Source of the DNA: Clostridia bacterium
Lineage (GTDB): Bacteria; Bacillota; Clostridia; UMGS1883
Direction: 5' to 3'
DNA length: 7,121 nt
Assembly (NCBI GenBank): GCA_900768005.1
Contig: CAAGBE010000028.1
Span: 1 to 7,121, forward strand
Position numbers and translations under genes: made by a program
In this document: positions 4,297-7,121 of the stretch, one piece after another
Numbering within the stretch: the first letter of the stretch is position 1
Layout: each line of letters begins with the position of its first letter
The notes under the pieces: model-generated
What the model was told of the DNA's origin: nothing
The model's input: the letters and a program-made list of their open reading frames with translations, nothing else
The model's database searches: none

Positions 4297-6039
4297 ATGG
4301 CAGCTTATTATTCCGACGAAATTGTCAGCGAGGTTTTGCAGGCAAATGACATTGTGGATATTGTTTCGGGTTATGTCAGGCTGAAAAGAACGGGAAGCTC
4401 CCTTATGGGATGCTGTCCCTTTCACAGAGAGAAGACACCCTCTTTTCACGTAAGTGCGGACAAGCAGCTGTACCATTGTTTCGGTTGCGGTGCCGGTGGC
4501 GGAGTTATTCAATTTATTATGAATGCTGAGGGGCTTGATTTTCCCGACGCACTTCGTTTTTTGGCAGACCGTGCAGGAATCAGGCTTCCTGAGAATGACG
4601 GCAGCCGTGACGAGGAAAAATATAAACGCAAACATAAAATGTATGAAATGAATAAAGATGCGGCACGCTATTTCAGAGAGTGTCTCCTGTCACCCGAGGG
4701 GAAAACTGCACAAGATTACCTTACAAAAAGACAGCTTGACGGAAAGACCATCGCCGCTTTCGGACTTGGCTGGGCACCCTCAGGTTGGGACGGACTATTA
4801 AAGCACCTTCGTGGTAAAGGCTATGACCGTTCACTTCTGGTAGATGCAGGACTTTGCATTATGAACGACAAGGGCCATGTCTATGACCGATTCCGCGAGA
4901 GGGTAATGTTTCCTATATTTGATGTACGCGGAAATATTACAGGCTTTACCGGACGAATACTTTCAGGCGATGCGGCAAAATATATGAACTCCCCCGAAAG
5001 TATAGTTTTCGACAAGGGGAAAAATCTTTATGGTTTAAATCTGGCTAAAAAAAGCACACGCGGTTATTATATACTTGTCGAGGGTAATATGGACGTTATC
5101 TCTCTCCATCAGGCAGGAATAAACGCGGCGGTTGCTGCCTGCGGCACAGCATTCACCCGTGACCAGGCGAAGCTTCTCTCAAAAAGCCCTGTATACTTAT
5201 GCTTTGACAGTGACGGAGCAGGTCAAAAAGCTCTTGAAAGAGCGGCGGAAATTTTCAAAGAATTTGAAACACCGCTGAAAATTATTGAAATGCCCAATGT
5301 AAAAGACCCCGATGATTTCATTAAAAAGTACGGAGCTGAGGCATTTGAAACCCTGATTAAGAAAGCAAAAACCCTGACAGAGTACAGGATGGATTTGCTT
5401 CTTCGGGGAATTGACCTTAATGACACGGCGCAGAAAATTGAAATGCTCGGAAAAGCATCGAAGCTGTTTTCAGGCATATCAAATGCTGTTGAACGTGAGG
5501 TATATGTTGCGAGGCTGTCGGCAAAGACGGGAATCAGTCCCGATGCCATAAACAGCGAAATCAGAAAAACCAATGCCAAAAATGTCCGCAAGGAAGTTTC
5601 GGCAGACCTCAGAAAAGCTGTGGGCGGTGGAGCGGAAATAAGAAAGCAGAACAAACGCCGTCAGGTGGCAGAAGCAGGATTTTTGGCAATGCTAGCCGAA
5701 AGTTCCAAGGTTTACACACAGTTTTCGGACAAGCTTGGTGAGGACAGTTTTTCGGAAGAAATTCACAGACAGATTTTCAATCATATTTGTACATATTATA
5801 AGGAAGAAAAGCAAGGAACGTGTCAGGAATATCTGATGGGGGCAATGCCCGGACATGAGCGGGAAATTTCCACAGTACTCATGAGTGTGCAGAATATATC
5901 CGATACAATCCGTGCCGCGCAGGATTTTTCGCAAGCGATTGAAAATGAGATATTTAATGAAAAATTGCAGAAAGCTCAGGCTGAGGGGAATCTTCAGCTC
6001 ATAAGCGAGCTACTGAAATCAAAAAAACATAACGGATGA
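4297..6039 (+). CDS. dnaG: DNA primase DnaG
   Basis: DnaG makes the RNA primers for leading- and lagging-strand replication and is recruited by the DnaB/DnaC helicase. The 580-aa length is typical. The N-terminal CHC2 zinc domain has ligands Cys40, His43, Cys61 and Cys64. The catalytic core follows, with a TOPRIM domain carrying Glu262 (in VEGNMDV) and Asp304-Ser-Asp306 (FDSDGAG) for metal binding. The C-terminal third (about 440-580) is the variable helicase-binding region. The ATG at 4297 is chosen over a longer TTG-initiated frame because AAGAGGT (4284-4290) sits just upstream and MAAYYSDEIVSEVLQANDIV is the usual family start. rpoD follows after 26 bp, the conserved macromolecular-synthesis pairing; no rpsU lies directly upstream here. 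Confidence 0.97.
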   Translation: MAAYYSDEIVSEVLQANDIVDIVSGYVRLKRTGSSLMGCCPFHREKTPSFHVSADKQLYHCFGCGAGGGVIQFIMNAEGLDFPDALRFLADRAGIRLPENDGSRDEEKYKRKHKMYEMNKDAARYFRECLLSPEGKTAQDYLTKRQLDGKTIAAFGLGWAPSGWDGLLKHLRGKGYDRSLLVDAGLCIMNDKGHVYDRFRERVMFPIFDVRGNITGFTGRILSGDAAKYMNSPESIVFDKGKNLYGLNLAKKSTRGYYILVEGNMDVISLHQAGINAAVAACGTAFTRDQAKLLSKSPVYLCFDSDGAGQKALERAAEIFKEFETPLKIIEMPNVKDPDDFIKKYGAEAFETLIKKAKTLTEYRMDLLLRGIDLNDTAQKIEMLGKASKLFSGISNAVEREVYVARLSAKTGISPDAINSEIRKTNAKNVRKEVSADLRKAVGGGAEIRKQNKRRQVAEAGFLAMLAESSKVYTQFSDKLGEDSFSEEIHRQIFNHICTYYKEEKQGTCQEYLMGAMPGHEREISTVLMSVQNISDTIRAAQDFSQAIENEIFNEKLQKAQAEGNLQLISELLKSKKHNG

Positions 6040-6065
6040 GAGTATTATTGAAAGGGAATGGTAAT

Positions 6066-7121
6066 ATGAGCGAAACAGAAACAAAAAAAAGTATGACAAT
6101 AGTAAAGGAGCTTATTGAAAAGGGTAAGCAGAAAGGTATGCTTACCGAGCAGGAGATTGAAGATACTCTCGCCGAGCTTGAGCTAGATGCTGAAGAAATC
6201 GAAAAAATCCACGATAACATTGAAGATATCGGTATTGAAATTGTTGGAAGCGACATTGATCAGGAAATGAAAAAAATTGAGATTTCCGAAGAAGACCTTG
6301 AGGACCTTTCTGTTCCCGAGGGAATCAATGTTGACGACCACGTAAGAATGTACCTTAAGGAAATCGGTAAAGTTCCGCTTCTCTCCCCCGATGAAGAGAT
6401 TGAGTATGCAAGACTTATGAGCGAGGGTGACGAGGAGGCAAAGAAAAAGCTTACCGAGGCAAACCTCCGTCTTGTTGTAAGTATTGCAAAGCGTTATGTA
6501 GGCCGCGGAATGTTGTTCCTTGACCTTATTCAGGAGGGTAACTTGGGTCTTATTAAGGCTGTTGAAAAGTTTGACTATACAAAGGGTTACAAGTTCAGTA
6601 CCTATGCAACTTGGTGGATAAGACAGGCTATTACCCGTGCAATTGCTGACCAGGCAAGGACAATCCGTATCCCCGTTCATATGGTTGAAACCATAAATAA
6701 GCTTATCCGTGTTTCCCGTCAGCTTCTTCAGGAATTGGGCAGAGAGCCTTCTCCCGAAGAAATTGCAAAGGAAATGGGAATGAGCCTTGAAAAGGTTCGT
6801 GAAATTATGAAAATTGCTCAGGAGCCTGTTTCTCTCGAAACACCTATCGGTGAAGAAGAGGACAGCCATCTTGGTGACTTCATACCTGATGATGATGCTC
6901 CTGCTCCCAGCGAAGCGGCATCATTTATGCTCCTTAAGGAACAGCTTATGGATGTGCTTAACACACTTACTCCCCGTGAGGAAAAGGTACTCCGTCTCCG
7001 TTTCGGTCTTGAGGATGGCAGAGCAAGAACTCTTGAAGAAGTTGGCGGCGTGTTCGACGTAACAAGAGAGCGTATCCGTCAGATTGAGGCAAAAGCGCTC
7101 AGAAAATTAAGACATCCTAGC
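6066..7121 (+). CDS. rpoD: RNA polymerase primary sigma factor (RpoD/SigA), 3' end cut by window
   Basis: This is the housekeeping sigma factor that directs RNA polymerase to -10/-35 promoters like those in this window. All 352 codons present stay open. An acidic N-terminal region (about 1-90) corresponds to a short Firmicute-type region 1.1. Region 1.2 starts near 93 (RMYLKEIGKVPLLS). Region 2 contains NLRLVVSIAKRY, the core-binding DLIQEGNLGLIKAV, and the -10 reading segment TYATWWIRQAITRAIADQ from residue 179. Region 3 follows, with region 3.2 near SLETPIGEEEDS. Region 4 ends with the -35-binding helix-turn-helix (about 322-348, TRERIRQIEAKALRKL). The window stops at LRHPS, so only about ten residues should be missing. 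AAAGGG (6051-6056) lies 9 nt before the ATG. It is co-transcribed with dnaG. Confidence 0.97.
   Translation, partial: MSETETKKSMTIVKELIEKGKQKGMLTEQEIEDTLAELELDAEEIEKIHDNIEDIGIEIVGSDIDQEMKKIEISEEDLEDLSVPEGINVDDHVRMYLKEIGKVPLLSPDEEIEYARLMSEGDEEAKKKLTEANLRLVVSIAKRYVGRGMLFLDLIQEGNLGLIKAVEKFDYTKGYKFSTYATWWIRQAITRAIADQARTIRIPVHMVETINKLIRVSRQLLQELGREPSPEEIAKEMGMSLEKVREIMKIAQEPVSLETPIGEEEDSHLGDFIPDDDAPAPSEAASFMLLKEQLMDVLNTLTPREEKVLRLRFGLEDGRARTLEEVGGVFDVTRERIRQIEAKALRKLRHPS

Noticed and set aside
5223..6256. Minus-strand open frames opposite dnaG and rpoD
   Set aside because: They are antisense shadows of well-identified genes, without ribosome binding sites or recognisable domains.
1..7121. CRISPR array, prophage, defence cluster or tandem repeats
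   Set aside because: No spaced direct repeats, phage or defence-type genes were seen; apart from the 3863-4144 block the window is core housekeeping sequence.

Overview
This looks like a chromosomal housekeeping segment of a low-to-moderate-GC Firmicute, most likely a class Clostridia gut-type organism. The evidence is strong AGGAGG ribosome binding sites, sigma-A-type promoters with 17-bp spacers, a Bacillus/Clostridia-style infC-rpmI-rplT operon with a leader attenuator, dnaG directly followed by rpoD, and dprA directly followed by topA. The taxonomy is inferred; no 16S gene is present.

Layout, left to right. On the minus strand, reading from about 3380 down to 1: a consensus promoter, a ~150-nt leader with a transcription attenuator, infC (IF3, starting with an AUU codon), rpmI (L35), rplT (L20) and a strong terminator. 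These are followed by a TrmH/SpoU-type rRNA 2'-O-methyltransferase, dprA, and the first nine codons of topA. Above that lies a monocistronic gene for a 67-aa DUF1858 / hybrid-cluster-protein-associated redox-disulfide protein, with its own promoter and terminator, then tRNA-Gly(GCC) with a terminator. On the plus strand, divergent from the tRNA, are dnaG (primase) and rpoD (primary sigma factor, cut off by the window end about ten residues before its expected C-terminus).

The most unusual part is 3863-4144. A 272-bp non-coding block is bounded by 25-bp near-perfect inverted repeats (GCCTAGGGGA...) and flanked by a 5-bp direct repeat, TTCAA. It lies between a good minus-strand promoter (4154-4182) and the tRNA-Gly gene. 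Removing the block and one TTCAA copy would put the tRNA about 12 nt after the predicted start site, a normal tRNA leader. The simplest reading is a MITE-like insertion into a tRNA leader, so that the tRNA precursor now carries about 280 extra nucleotides of highly foldable RNA. The alternative is a genuine structured RNA co-transcribed with the tRNA, because the predicted transcript starts almost exactly at the closing stem.

Functionally, the segment joins translation initiation and ribosome synthesis (infC-rpmI-rplT, rRNA methylation, tRNA-Gly), DNA processing and topology (dprA, topA), and the replication-priming/transcription-initiation operon (dnaG-rpoD). A candidate sigma-H-like promoter precedes dnaG.
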